Source of the DNA: Nitrospinota bacterium
GTDB taxonomy: Bacteria; Nitrospirota; Nitrospiria; Nitrospirales; UBA8639
DNA: 47,273 bases
Assembly: GCA_022572725.1 (NCBI GenBank)
Contig: JACZVJ010000009.1
Span: 1 to 47,273 of the forward strand
Direction of reading: 5' to 3'
Shown here: positions 23,401 to 32,526 of the stretch, one piece after another
How positions within the stretch are numbered: position 1 is the stretch's first letter
How the letters are laid out: every line of letters starts with the position of its first letter
Position numbers and translations under genes: made by a program
Notes under the pieces: generated by a model
Seen by the model: only the letters and a program-made list of their open reading frames with translations
Databases searched by the model: none
What the model was told of the DNA's origin: nothing

Positions 23401-25368
23401 ATGACCTCCGAGTTGATCAAAATTGATGGAACGGATCCTAATTCAAAAAGCGGGCGGAAGTTAAAGACGTTGCTTCTCTTTCCGCCGGAATGGGTGCCCA
23501 CAGCTCCCTATCTGGCCCTCCCGAGTCTCACGGCCGTGCTTCGGGAAAATGGCCATGAGGTGATCCAAAAAGACGTCAATATTGAAATGTATGATTTGTT
23601 CTTCAGCGATATGTTCTTGATTTGGGTCAATGCCCGCATGGCTCAACAGCTTCGGACCTTGGAAGCCAAAGAACAAGTTGAAGGACTGACTGAGCGCGAG
23701 ATAAATCACAAGGCCTGTTTGGAAGAACATCAGGGAATTGATGTGATGGATTTGGCCGAGCAAGCCGAACGGGCCAAGCACATCAACCGGAGTGAGGAAT
23801 TTTACGATGCCGATAAACTGGAATGGGCTCTGAATACCTTTCGGGAAGTGATGCGGTACATCTCGGCAGCCTACTTTCCTGCCTCCCTGGTCTACTATCC
23901 CATGGAAAGTAATTTGGGGTACCGGCCAGGGGTATCGAGTGAGGTCCTAGCATGTCTCGATGACGAACAGGTCAATGTGTACCGCGACATTTGCCGTCAA
24001 TTGGTTCTTCCTGAGGTCAGCAAAGAACAGCCTGATGTAGTGGGCGTCTCGATTGGAACCCAGATGCAGCTTTTGGCTGGAATGACGTTCTGTAAAATGA
24101 TCAAGGAAACTTTCCCACACATTCATGTGACAGTGGGGGGAAATGTCATTACCAGGCTCCAGGAAGATCTGCCGAAGAAGGAGCAGTTTTTTACCTCCGT
24201 TTTCGACTCAGCCATTCTCTATGAGGGAGAGCATGCGCTGCTCTGGTTGTTAGAGGCCATTGCAGGCGATCGGGATTGGACGGCGGTTCCCAATCTGATG
24301 TATCGAGATAAGGGTCAGGTCCGCGTCAACCCGGAGATTTACACGGAAAAGACCACGGCCTTGCCACTTCCTGATTTCGAAGGGCTTCCTCTGGATACCT
24401 ACTTCGTTCCCGTTCGAATTCTTCCCTATCTTGCCACCCGTGGATGCTATTGGGGACGCTGCAAGTTTTGCGACCATGGGCAGGGTTATTTTGATCAGTA
24501 TAGGGGAAAGCCGGCTGGGGACGTGATTCGGGAAGTCAAGGCGCTCAAGGAAAAGTATCAGGTCAATCACTTCTTATTTGCGGATGAGTCATACCCTCCG
24601 GCTCTGTTTAAAAAGGTCTCCCAACTTCTGGTCGAAGAAGATCTGAATATTAATTGGACGACCTTGATTCGGTTTGAAGAAACCCTTCAGGACCCAGAGA
24701 TTTGGAAATTGGCAGCCAAGTCCGGGTGTCGGACTCTCTACTATGGCATGGAGTCGGCCAGTGAACGTGTTCTGGAATTAATGGATAAGCATGCCAAGAA
24801 GAGCGTTATTGAAAATAACTTAAGAGAAGCATCGAAGGTCGGGATTTGGAATCACGTGATGGCTTTTTACGGGTTCCCAGGAGAAACCCGTGAAGAAGCT
24901 GAAGAGACGCGGCAGTTCCTCCTTGACAACAAGCCTCACATTCATTCGGTGGAATTATTTTATTTCGTGGCATACCGCCATACCCCGATGGTCCGCAATG
25001 CAGATAAATTTGGCATCACGATCCACAAGCAAGAAGAGTATGATATCCCTCTCGACTACTATTACACCTTAAACGAACCTGGGGGGGTCAGTTGTCGGGA
25101 GGCCATGCAAATGTGCGAAGATTTCTATCGAAATGATTTCGAGCCTTGGGCGGTTCGAATCAACGCTCGCGAGCAAGTCTTCCTGTACATATCGAAGTTT
25201 GGAAACAACAAGCTTCCGCAGATATATGCCAGTCAGAAGAGTCCGGAGGACATTCGCTCAGACCGCGTCTCCGGTTTGATTACGTGGCCAGTCGCCAAAG
25301 CCGATCCGGAAGGTGGAAAGGACGGAGAGCCGGGAATGACGCGGGTGGTGAGCCACGCCGCCTTTTAG
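23401..25368 (+). CDS. B12-binding-domain radical SAM protein, paralogue 2
   Basis: 655 residues, same layout as the preceding gene and about half identical by eye: LKTLLLFPPEWVPTAPYLAL at the start, IQKDVNIEMYDLFFS, the helical insert, VVGVSIGTQMQLLAGMTFCK, IHVTVGGNVITRL, then ILPYLATRGCYWGRCKFCDH with the same CX4CX2C spacing, FLFADESYPPALF and YGMESASERVLELMDK. It is surely a tandem duplicate kept for divergent or cooperating function. The two genes probably form one operon. The last 30 residues are a charged extension absent from paralogue 1. Its stop overlaps the convergent J-like gene by 4 nt. The substrate is unknown. Confidence 0.86.
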   Translation: MTSELIKIDGTDPNSKSGRKLKTLLLFPPEWVPTAPYLALPSLTAVLRENGHEVIQKDVNIEMYDLFFSDMFLIWVNARMAQQLRTLEAKEQVEGLTEREINHKACLEEHQGIDVMDLAEQAERAKHINRSEEFYDADKLEWALNTFREVMRYISAAYFPASLVYYPMESNLGYRPGVSSEVLACLDDEQVNVYRDICRQLVLPEVSKEQPDVVGVSIGTQMQLLAGMTFCKMIKETFPHIHVTVGGNVITRLQEDLPKKEQFFTSVFDSAILYEGEHALLWLLEAIAGDRDWTAVPNLMYRDKGQVRVNPEIYTEKTTALPLPDFEGLPLDTYFVPVRILPYLATRGCYWGRCKFCDHGQGYFDQYRGKPAGDVIREVKALKEKYQVNHFLFADESYPPALFKKVSQLLVEEDLNINWTTLIRFEETLQDPEIWKLAAKSGCRTLYYGMESASERVLELMDKHAKKSVIENNLREASKVGIWNHVMAFYGFPGETREEAEETRQFLLDNKPHIHSVELFYFVAYRHTPMVRNADKFGITIHKQEEYDIPLDYYYTLNEPGGVSCREAMQMCEDFYRNDFEPWAVRINAREQVFLYISKFGNNKLPQIYASQKSPEDIRSDRVSGLITWPVAKADPEGGKDGEPGMTRVVSHAAF

Positions 25369-25688
25369 GAATGCCCATCAGGGTTTTGAGACAAATCTGT
25401 TTCCTGAACCCACCGAAGGAGCACTTTGTAGGCCCCATGAACCTCCTTCGACATCGCCTCCCCCTTCTTATACATTTGCATATACTTCCGTGGATTATTG
25501 GTGAGGTTGGCATATCGATGAGGATGCCATCTGACTAATAATTCGCGGTACCGTTGGGTGAGCCGATCGGGGGTGACCGGGGCCGTGAGTTCAAAGACTT
25601 GGAGGGCTCTTTCGATTTGTTCCCGGGTTATCAGGACAGCTTTAGCAGTTTCGTGCTTCTCGGGATCCGGGGCCATGGGCACTGCCAT
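25365..25688 (-). CDS. Degenerate J-domain-like protein
   Basis: 107 residues from ATG 25688. Residues about 24-100 fit the J-domain: ITREQIERALQVFEL, then LTQRYRELLVRWHPHRYANL and a final KEVHGAYKVLLRWVQE helix. In true J-proteins the loop between helices II and III has His-Pro-Asp, which stimulates DnaK; here it is His-Pro-His, so DnaK stimulation is unlikely. It may be a docking protein or an assembly factor for the adjacent radical SAM enzymes. It lies between two radical SAM genes but on the opposite strand. Confidence 0.65.
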   Translation of the reverse strand: MAVPMAPDPEKHETAKAVLITREQIERALQVFELTAPVTPDRLTQRYRELLVRWHPHRYANLTNNPRKYMQMYKKGEAMSKEVHGAYKVLLRWVQETDLSQNPDGHS

Positions 25689-25814
25689 CAAAAAAGGAAA
25701 GGGGCTTGTTCAGCAAGGGGTGGAGTGTTGCAGACCACAAATGGCTCTGTCAATGAAATGACCCAACACGTTGGGGTATCGTGGATGAAGGTCTCATTAC
25801 TGTAGGAATGAACC

Positions 25815-27053
25815 ATGGGACGTGCCTTGCCTGTTCTTGAGCCTACCCTTGTGTTGAAAGGGAAAGGCCATCGAGAAGTGCTCAAGCGGGAGATGGATGC
25901 GGGCAAAATTCCCCTCAGTCTCGGGAAAAATTGTCCGGTGAAGTGTGAATTTTGCTATGAGCTCGACCATTCTTATCGTGAAACGCTTGATCCACCGAAA
26001 ACCACTCAGGATGATTGGGAATTCATCCTCAGCTACATCAATTCCAAACCCACCGATCCCATGCAGTTCTGGTGTTTGGGCGGAAACGAATATATGGAAT
26101 GGACAGATCTCTTTCTCCACCCGAAGGCTATGGAGTGGGTGGAGGATTTTCTGCAGCATACGGATAAAAACATTACATTCTTTACCGTGGGTTTTGTTCA
26201 TGTTCCAAAGTTACATCAGCTTGTAGAACAGTATCCAGGTCGCATTAACTTTGAGTTGTCGGTGATCACTCTGGGGTCTTACCGAGAGCGGCTCATGCCC
26301 CATGCCCCTTCCATTACACACCTGATGAAAGTCCTCGATGGGCCAGCCGTGTCAGCGGCCAACTTTTACTCCTTCGATCATCACACTATGTCGAAGGATG
26401 CAGAAGTCATTTCCCAGATTAATCAGAAATGTGTGCTGTGGATGGGGTGCTTAACGCCGGTTCGGGGAATTAAAGAAGAAACGGCGGCCCTCATGCGGCA
26501 AGGGCGGCAATACCTGCCGGCCGAAGCAATGCGGATTTATGACGCAGGCTATCCCAATCTCACTTCCATTCACACAGAGTCCTACGTGACAGCTTTTCTG
26601 AATCGAAAACGGATTATGAGTCTATTTGATTCTTTGGAATTGGAAAAACAAGACACGGTCGTGATGGCGGGAAATGTGTATAAGATCTTGAATATGTACC
26701 GAAAAAACCGTGCCAGGTTTTGGCATGTCCCCAATGCCACGCTGGGTGGTGACACGGATTGTACGGGTCTTCTGACCTTTGAGGACATCCGAAAACGGTT
26801 GGGCAATGAAAAACGTATTCACATCCCCAAATGCGTGATGGAGTCTGGCCGAGGTCCGTACACGGATATCGCCGGGGTCACCCTTGAGGAGTTCATGAAA
26901 AAGACCGGGGTAAAGGTGAGAATTCTTCATAAAATTGATACCAAATTCGCGAACACCCGATTGTATCGAAACGGCTCTTTGAAGAACTTTGTCGAAGATT
27001 ACGTGCGGAATCCATTGTCTGCTGATTATGAGAGGCTGCCCCTCAGTGCCTGA
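25815..27053 (+). CDS. Radical SAM protein with DUF512-like C-terminal motif
   Basis: 412 residues, ATG with TAGGA 7 nt upstream. CPVKCEFCY (Cys40, 44, 47) is a canonical CX3CX2C cluster motif, near the N-terminus. FWCLGGNEYMEWTDLF follows as the SAM-binding Gly region, and INFELSVITLGSYRERLM and LDGPAVSAANFYSFDH are barrel strands. The C-terminal half has a NATLGGDTDCTGLLTFEDI segment that resembles the GG-x-VTVTGLLTG-x-D motif of DUF512 proteins, and two further Cys (WMGC, KCVMESG). No B12 domain. Reaction unknown. It is divergent from the J-like gene and near the two B12-type radical SAM genes, so a shared pathway is possible but not shown. Confidence 0.78.
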   Translation: MGRALPVLEPTLVLKGKGHREVLKREMDAGKIPLSLGKNCPVKCEFCYELDHSYRETLDPPKTTQDDWEFILSYINSKPTDPMQFWCLGGNEYMEWTDLFLHPKAMEWVEDFLQHTDKNITFFTVGFVHVPKLHQLVEQYPGRINFELSVITLGSYRERLMPHAPSITHLMKVLDGPAVSAANFYSFDHHTMSKDAEVISQINQKCVLWMGCLTPVRGIKEETAALMRQGRQYLPAEAMRIYDAGYPNLTSIHTESYVTAFLNRKRIMSLFDSLELEKQDTVVMAGNVYKILNMYRKNRARFWHVPNATLGGDTDCTGLLTFEDIRKRLGNEKRIHIPKCVMESGRGPYTDIAGVTLEEFMKKTGVKVRILHKIDTKFANTRLYRNGSLKNFVEDYVRNPLSADYERLPLSA

Positions 27054-27140
27054 ATGCTCTCCAAGGGCAACAGGAGTTTCTCAGGCCTCTGAAAAGTCAG
27101 CACTGGCTAGCCTACCTGTTCCCCCACGCCTTCCACCTTT

Positions 27141-28073
27141 ATGAGTGCTGACTCGCAGCGCCTGCAATATTACCAGGCCGATGTGTTCACCGATCGCCCC
27201 TTTGGGGGCAATCCAGTTGCAGTATTCCCCGATAGTGAAGGTCTCACCGACTGCGAGTTTCAACAAATCGCCAGGGAGATGAACCTTTCGGAAACGGTGT
27301 TTGTGGTCCCTTCCACCGATCCGATCGCTTGCGCCAAACTTCGTATTTTCACCCCGACCCAAGAAATTCCCTTTGCGGGCCATCCTGTTCTCGGCACCTT
27401 CCATATTTTGGGAACGTTGAAGCGTTTTCCGCTAACAGAGCCCATCACACGAGTGATGTATGAATGCAATATTGGGGTTTTCCCAGTGGAGCTTTGTGTC
27501 TTGAAAGGTCAAATTGACCGTGTTGTGATGGTGCAACCCCAACCCCAGTTTTTAGGGATTGTGGATGCCGTTGAGGATTTGTATGACGTGAGCAAGGCTC
27601 TGCGCATCCCCAAAGCGGCTATCACCGCCACTCGCTTTCCAGTCGAGGTGGTGTCAACAGGGTTGCCGGTCATGGTTGTACCTGTTCGCTCTTTGACAGC
27701 CGTCAAATCCATTTCCGTCGATCCGACCGCCGTCATCGAAGTCTGTGCTCGATTGGGAACCAACGGTATTATGGTTTTCACCACCATGACCGTGGAGGAC
27801 TGGTCAATGGTGCACACCAGAATGTTCGCTTCCCCCATTGGGGTTGTGGAAGATCCTGCCACGGGCAGTGCGAGTGGGGCCTTGGGGGCCTATCTTGTAA
27901 AGAATGGGGTCGTTGATGTCGGACCCATGACCGAAATCGTCGCCGAACAAGGATATGAAATTGATCGCCCCTCACGGATCCTGATCCAGGTGCTTTCCGA
28001 TGACGATATCATTCAGGAAATTAAAGTGGGGGGTCAAGTGGTGATGGTGGCTGAGGGAAAGCTGGTCTTTTGA
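27141..28073 (+). CDS. PhzF-family isomerase-like protein
   Basis: 310 residues with the two-lobed PhzF/diaminopimelate-epimerase-like fold. Signature motifs: VFTDRPFGGNPVAVF at residue 15, REMNLSETVFV with the catalytic Glu51, EIPFAGHPVLGTFHIL, and in the second lobe VVEDPATGSASGALGAYLV. The family isomerises or hydrolyses small acids; the substrate here is not evident and no phenazine genes are near. Start at ATG 27141 has no strong ribosome-binding site. It is followed 31 nt later by the oxidoreductase gene. Confidence 0.88.
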   Translation: MSADSQRLQYYQADVFTDRPFGGNPVAVFPDSEGLTDCEFQQIAREMNLSETVFVVPSTDPIACAKLRIFTPTQEIPFAGHPVLGTFHILGTLKRFPLTEPITRVMYECNIGVFPVELCVLKGQIDRVVMVQPQPQFLGIVDAVEDLYDVSKALRIPKAAITATRFPVEVVSTGLPVMVVPVRSLTAVKSISVDPTAVIEVCARLGTNGIMVFTTMTVEDWSMVHTRMFASPIGVVEDPATGSASGALGAYLVKNGVVDVGPMTEIVAEQGYEIDRPSRILIQVLSDDDIIQEIKVGGQVVMVAEGKLVF

Positions 28074-28104
28074 GCGGAGTGGAGTGGGGGGAGGAACACA
28101 CGAC

Positions 28105-29139
28105 ATGAAGGCAGTGAGATTTCACGAGCATGGCGGACCTGAGAAGCTCCAGGTTGAGGACACCCCGATTCCCGAAATTGGACCGGGTGAAGTGTTGATT
28201 AGGGTTAAAGCCTGTGCTCTGAATCATCTCGATATTTGGATTAGGCAAGGCATTCCTGCTTATCGAATTCCGCTCCCCCACGTGTCCGGCTGCGACGTCA
28301 GTGGCGTGATCGAGCGAATGAGTGAGCCGGATGCGCAAGGGCTTTCCATGGGGCAATCGGTCTTTATCTCACCCGGCTTGAGCTGTTGGCACTGCGAGCA
28401 GTGTCTTGGAGGGCGGGATAACTTATGTCCTTCCTATCAAATCCTTGGGGCTCAGGTGGATGGCGGCTATGCAGAATATGTGAAGGTTCCCACTGTGAAT
28501 GCCCTCCCCATTCCTGATGGACTGACCTTTGAAGAGGCTGCGGCGTTCCCTTTGGTTGCTGTGACGGCCTGGCATATGGTCGTCACGCTTGCCAAGGTTC
28601 GTCCGGCGGAGACGGTGCTGGTGATGGGTGCGGGGAGTGGGGTGGGAACTATGGCAGTGCAGATTGCCAGGGTGGTTGGTGCCCGAGTGTTTACCACTGT
28701 CGGGTCAGAGGAAAAGGTCGCCAAGGCCCAGTCGCTAGGGGCGGAAGTGGTAATAAACCATGCGAGTGAGGATATCGAAAAACGGGTCCATCATCTAACC
28801 GAGGGGCGTGGGGTCGATGTTGTCATCGAGCACATTGGAGAAAAAGTCTGGGATCAATGTATTGGGGCACTCGTTCGTGGGGGACGACTGGTCACCTGTG
28901 GGGCGACGACGGGTGGGCAAGTCAAGTTGGATGTTCGGGTCCTATTTTCCCGTCAGCTCACCCTGATGGGGTCCTATATGGGGACAAGGGCCGAACTCGT
29001 CGAGGCTGCTAAAATGGTGGGGGTTGGGAAGCTTCGGCCAGTAGTGGACTGCGTGATGCCTTTGTCTGAGGCGCGAAATGCACAAGAGCGTTTGTTGGCC
29101 CGTCAGATTTTTGGAAAAGTGGTGCTCACCACGATGTAA
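28105..29139 (+). CDS. Zinc-type alcohol dehydrogenase / quinone oxidoreductase family
   Basis: Start ATG 28105 follows GGAGG at 10 nt. 344 residues of medium-chain dehydrogenase: GPGEVLIRVKACALNHLDIW in the catalytic domain, then CWHCEQCLGGRDNLC with four Cys for the structural zinc, and VLVMGAGSGVGTMAVQIARV as the NADPH-binding Rossmann turn. The Asn in ALNHLD, in place of the Cys zinc ligand, puts it with quinone reductases and crotonyl-type reductases that lack catalytic zinc. It probably reduces an activated double bond with NADPH. Probably co-transcribed with the PhzF-like gene. Confidence 0.86.
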   Translation: MKAVRFHEHGGPEKLQVEDTPIPEIGPGEVLIRVKACALNHLDIWIRQGIPAYRIPLPHVSGCDVSGVIERMSEPDAQGLSMGQSVFISPGLSCWHCEQCLGGRDNLCPSYQILGAQVDGGYAEYVKVPTVNALPIPDGLTFEEAAAFPLVAVTAWHMVVTLAKVRPAETVLVMGAGSGVGTMAVQIARVVGARVFTTVGSEEKVAKAQSLGAEVVINHASEDIEKRVHHLTEGRGVDVVIEHIGEKVWDQCIGALVRGGRLVTCGATTGGQVKLDVRVLFSRQLTLMGSYMGTRAELVEAAKMVGVGKLRPVVDCVMPLSEARNAQERLLARQIFGKVVLTTM

Positions 29140-29189
29140 TTCTCCGCTTGAAGGGGTCTCGTGAGAGTTGTATAGGGATGGGGGAAAGG

Positions 29190-29762
29190 CTACCTCGTAA
29201 TTTCTTCAACAATGTGAGGCAATTCGGGCAAGATCAATTGCTCCATGGCCAATCGAACGGCTCCGCTTGACCCGGGAATGGAAAAGAGAATTTTCCCACG
29301 GTACAACCCGGCCGTAGATCGGCTCAATATAGCAGGCGAGCCGATTTCTTTATAACTCAAATAGCGAAAAATTTCGCCAAACCCTTCCAGCCGTTTCTCC
29401 AATAACGCATCCACAGCCTCGAAAGTCGTATCCCTCGAGGAAATTCCCGTTCCTCCATTAATGATCAGGGCGGAGACGGTCTCCAGCCGTACAAGCTGTT
29501 CAACCAGCTTGCGAACTTCTTCAGGTTCGTCCTTCACAACATGGTAGGCCTCCACCCGGTGTCCTTTTTCCTTGAGGAGTTCCTGAATGATCTGCCCGCT
29601 TTTGTCCGTCTCTGGAGTTCGGGTGTCGCTGCAGGTAATGACGCAACACCCAATGGATGATGGCGCACGAGCCTTATGTTCTGCGGGAGCATGAGGCTCC
29701 TTTGGGTGTTCTTTTCCAGATTCAGGGGCTGTATGTGAATGTGTGTGGGGATGTTCAGCCAT
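29190..29762 (-). CDS. moaB: MoaB/Mog-family molybdopterin biosynthesis protein with His-rich tail
   Basis: 190 residues. From residue 36 it is a complete MoaB/Mog domain: IGCCVITCSDTRTPETDKSG, VSALIINGGTGISSRDTTFE with the GGTG nucleotide loop and catalytic Asp, and LFSIPGSSGAVRLAMEQLI. These proteins adenylylate molybdopterin before metal insertion or a related step. The first 35 residues are an added segment with nine His (HPHTHSHT, KEHPKEPHAP) and several acidic residues, likely a flexible metal-binding tail. The divergent or upstream neighbour on the same strand is a [2Fe-2S] ferredoxin, 27 nt away. Confidence 0.9.
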   Translation of the reverse strand: MAEHPHTHSHTAPESGKEHPKEPHAPAEHKARAPSSIGCCVITCSDTRTPETDKSGQIIQELLKEKGHRVEAYHVVKDEPEEVRKLVEQLVRLETVSALIINGGTGISSRDTTFEAVDALLEKRLEGFGEIFRYLSYKEIGSPAILSRSTAGLYRGKILFSIPGSSGAVRLAMEQLILPELPHIVEEITR

Positions 29763-29789
29763 AGCCCGGTTCCTGCATCAAAAATCTTT

Positions 29790-30116
29790 TTAATCCCAGA
29801 CAGAGTCAGGTTTCATTTGCTCAACGGGGGTGCCCTTTTTAATGTGTTCGTCGAGAATGAGGGGGACATCGGATTCTTTGACCTGGGAATACCAGGTGCC
29901 GTCGGGATAGACGACCATGGTCGGGCCCAGCTCACATGGGCCTAAACAGGTGGAGCCTGTTATCAGCACATCACCGGGCTGAAAGCCACGTTCCATTAGC
30001 CCCATATTCAGGGCCATGAGGATATTTTGCGACCCGGCTCCTCCGCAAGACGGCTTGGGGTGTCCCGGAGGGCGGGCGTTGGTGCACACGACAATGTGAT
30101 ATTTGGGTTTGGGCAT
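29790..30116 (-). CDS. Thioredoxin-like [2Fe-2S] ferredoxin
   Basis: Start ATG 30116 has AAAGGAGTGAAC just upstream. 108 residues with the Shethna-type thioredoxin fold: HIVVCTNARPPGHPKPSCGG gives the first two cluster Cys, STCLGPCELGPTMVVYPDG the other two. The cluster spacing (CX12-14C ... CX3C) fits the family. It is a small soluble electron carrier; possible partners are molybdenum or radical SAM enzymes. It is encoded upstream of moaB on the same strand and likely co-transcribed. Confidence 0.9.
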   Translation of the reverse strand: MPKPKYHIVVCTNARPPGHPKPSCGGAGSQNILMALNMGLMERGFQPGDVLITGSTCLGPCELGPTMVVYPDGTWYSQVKESDVPLILDEHIKKGTPVEQMKPDSVWD

Positions 30117-30242
30117 GTTCACTCCTTTCAGCTGAGAGATCCCTCAATGAGGTTCAGGTATGAGTCGTTTTGGACTCAGGAATACAAAAGCGAGATGGGC
30201 CAAAGGGGTGTTGAAAGGATAAGTCCAATGTATCAGCTCCCT

Positions 30243-30686
30243 TCACTTGGAACGAAAAATTTCCCACATGTCGATGCACTCCTCGGGAAGTTCCCAGTGC
30301 TTGACCCCCTTAATGACCCAATCTAAATAATGGTCTTTCACTTTGAATTTCCCGATGGGATTCGCCACGTGCGTAGTCACGAGCTCTTTTTGGTCCTCCT
30401 CGGTCATCACCGATGCTTCCAGATGGCGAAAGGATCCCTCGGGAACTTCCCCCTCAAATTCATCCAAAATTTTCAAATCTTCTTCCGTGATGTCGAAGAC
30501 CACACCCCAAACCCGTTCCCCTTGAGAAGGAGTCACACTTCCCAAGCCACAGCGCCACTGGGAGGACCACCGGGGGAAGTAGATCTTATGGTCTGGGAGG
30601 TAAGCCTTGAAAAGAAAGCGGTGTTCAGGCGCTCGTCTTTTGAGCTGGGTGGGATTAAGATTATCTGCGAAAATAAAGAATTTCAT
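30243..30686 (-). CDS. Gamma-glutamylcyclotransferase-like (AIG2) protein
   Basis: 147 residues. The start MKFFIFADNLNPTQLKRRAP is the family's YGSNL-like loop in altered form; LPDHKIYFPRWSSQW, GERVWGVVFDITEEDLKILD and the EFEG motif (catalytic Glu near 80) follow. The fold cleaves gamma-glutamyl or related amides, but the altered first loop makes the substrate uncertain. No clear ribosome-binding site. It lies between the ferredoxin gene and the divergent tryptophanase gene. Confidence 0.8.
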   Translation of the reverse strand: MKFFIFADNLNPTQLKRRAPEHRFLFKAYLPDHKIYFPRWSSQWRCGLGSVTPSQGERVWGVVFDITEEDLKILDEFEGEVPEGSFRHLEASVMTEEDQKELVTTHVANPIGKFKVKDHYLDWVIKGVKHWELPEECIDMWEIFRSK

Positions 30687-30958
30687 CAGGAACGTCGGAG
30701 CATGGAGGCCTTCCAGACCGGCCGGGTCGTACTTGTACCATAAGGCATTGTTGGATTGTCAAGGTCAGGAAATGTGCCTGGAATGGGAATTGGCTTCCTA
30801 GAGGAGGTCGGGGTTTCCTTTAAGGCCACTTTTGGGAGAGAATGGAAAGAAGGATTCCAAAGCCTACACCTGGAAAGTCCTGAGAAGACACCCCTTGGGA
30901 TTTCTTCATGGACCTTGATCAAATATTGACCCACGAAACGTGCCCTTCTGGGTAGCCT

Positions 30959-32377
30959 ATGAGGACGCCTTCCTGGAACTATCGAACCATTATCGAGCCC
31001 TTTAAAATCAAAGTCGTTGAACCTATTCGCATGACGACGCGGGAGGAGCGGCAGGTCATCCTGCGCCAGGCCCACTACAACATGTTTAACATCAAAGCCA
31101 ACGACATTCTCATTGACCTTCTGACGGATAGTGGGACCGCGGCCATGTCCTCCGAGCAGTGGGCAGCGATGATGCGGGGGGATAACGCCTACGCCGGGTC
31201 AAAGAGTTTCTACCGTTTTGAAGAAGAAGTGAAAGGGCTCACGGGATATGCCCATATCATCCCGACTCATCAAGGGAGAGCGGCGGAGAAAATCCTGTTC
31301 TCCATTGTCGGTGGAAAGGGCAAAGTCGTGCCCAACAACACTCACTTCGATACCACGCGGGCGAACGTCGAGTTTAGCGGGGCGGAGGCGGTTGATCTCG
31401 TCATCCCAGAAGGGAAACAACCCCAGGCGAAACATCCGTTTAAGGGAAATATGGATGTGAAGAGGCTGGAACGGCTGTTAGGAGAATCCAAGCCCGGGCA
31501 GGTGCCGCTCTGTATGCTCACCGTCACCAATAACTCCGGAGGCGGACAGCCGGTGTCCATGGAGAACATCCGGGAGACGAGTGCCCTCTGCCGGAGGTTT
31601 GGCGTCCCGTTCTTTTTAGATGCCTGCCGGTTTGCCGAGAATGCCTATTTCATCAAGCTTCGGGAACCTGGCTATGAGGAGAAAACCCCGGCTGAAATTG
31701 CCAGGGAAATGTTTCGCCACAGTGATGGCTGCACAATGAGCGCCAAGAAGGATGGACTGGTGAACATGGGCGGATTTTTGGGCCTCAATGACGAACAGTT
31801 GACCCAACAGGCCAGAAACGTCCTGATCCTGACCGAGGGATTTCCCACATACGGCGGATTGGCAGGCCGTGATTTGGAGGCGATCGCACAGGGTCTCCGT
31901 GAAGTGTTGGATGAAGACTATCTGAAATATCGGCTTCGCTCAGTCGAGTATCTGGCCGAGCACTTGATCCGAATCGGCTACCCTCTCATCGAACCGCCGG
32001 GAGGACACGCAGTCTACATTGATGCGCGGACTCTCCTCTCGCACCTTCCCGCAAACCAGTTCCCGGCGCAAAGCCTCTGCTCGGCCTTGTACGAATATGG
32101 AGGAATTCGCACGGTGGAAGTCGGCAATGCCATGTTTGGACGGACGGAAAATGGGGAAGAGATCCCAGCCGATATGGATCTGGTCCGGTTGGCGGTGCCG
32201 CGTCGAGCCTACACGCAAAGTCACATCGACTATGTCATTGAAGTCGCGGAGATGGTGTATCAAGACCGGCAGACCTTAAAAGGATTCCGAGTGGTCAAAC
32301 AAACCCCGATCCTGCGCCACTTCACCATTGAATTGGAACATGTCGAAAGTCGGCTAGCTGGGAAAAAAGGGGATTAA
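30959..32377 (+). CDS. Tryptophanase / tyrosine phenol-lyase family PLP enzyme
   Basis: 472 residues, full length for the family. NMFNIKANDILIDLLTDSGT and AYAGSKSFYRFEEEV are near the N-terminus; TVTNNSGGGQPVSMENI and FLDACRFAENAYFIK bind the cofactor; DGCTMSAKKDGLVNMGG holds the PLP-binding Lys (about 262); LVRLAVPRRAYTQSHIDYV is the C-terminal substrate region. It catalyses beta-elimination of Trp (indole, pyruvate, ammonia) or Tyr (phenol). The SAKKDG loop and AVPRRAYTQSH give mixed signals, so specificity stays open. No tnaC leader peptide was seen upstream. The start could also be the ATG a few codons on. Confidence 0.92.
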   Translation: MRTPSWNYRTIIEPFKIKVVEPIRMTTREERQVILRQAHYNMFNIKANDILIDLLTDSGTAAMSSEQWAAMMRGDNAYAGSKSFYRFEEEVKGLTGYAHIIPTHQGRAAEKILFSIVGGKGKVVPNNTHFDTTRANVEFSGAEAVDLVIPEGKQPQAKHPFKGNMDVKRLERLLGESKPGQVPLCMLTVTNNSGGGQPVSMENIRETSALCRRFGVPFFLDACRFAENAYFIKLREPGYEEKTPAEIAREMFRHSDGCTMSAKKDGLVNMGGFLGLNDEQLTQQARNVLILTEGFPTYGGLAGRDLEAIAQGLREVLDEDYLKYRLRSVEYLAEHLIRIGYPLIEPPGGHAVYIDARTLLSHLPANQFPAQSLCSALYEYGGIRTVEVGNAMFGRTENGEEIPADMDLVRLAVPRRAYTQSHIDYVIEVAEMVYQDRQTLKGFRVVKQTPILRHFTIELEHVESRLAGKKGD

Positions 32378-32526
32378 AAACTCGAGCTCTTCAGGATCTT
32401 GTATGTGCAAGGAGGTCAGCTGTTCCCCGCGCGCCCTGTGGGGGAGAGGGAAGGGTGAAGGGGGGCTCCCAAAGACGGTGGTCGTTTTGCGAGGGGGAAT
32501 AAGCTCTCCGCAAGTTAGACGAAAGC

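Noticed and set aside
30800-30958. tnaC-type leader before the tryptophanase-family gene
   Set aside because: No short frame with a well-placed Trp codon was seen.
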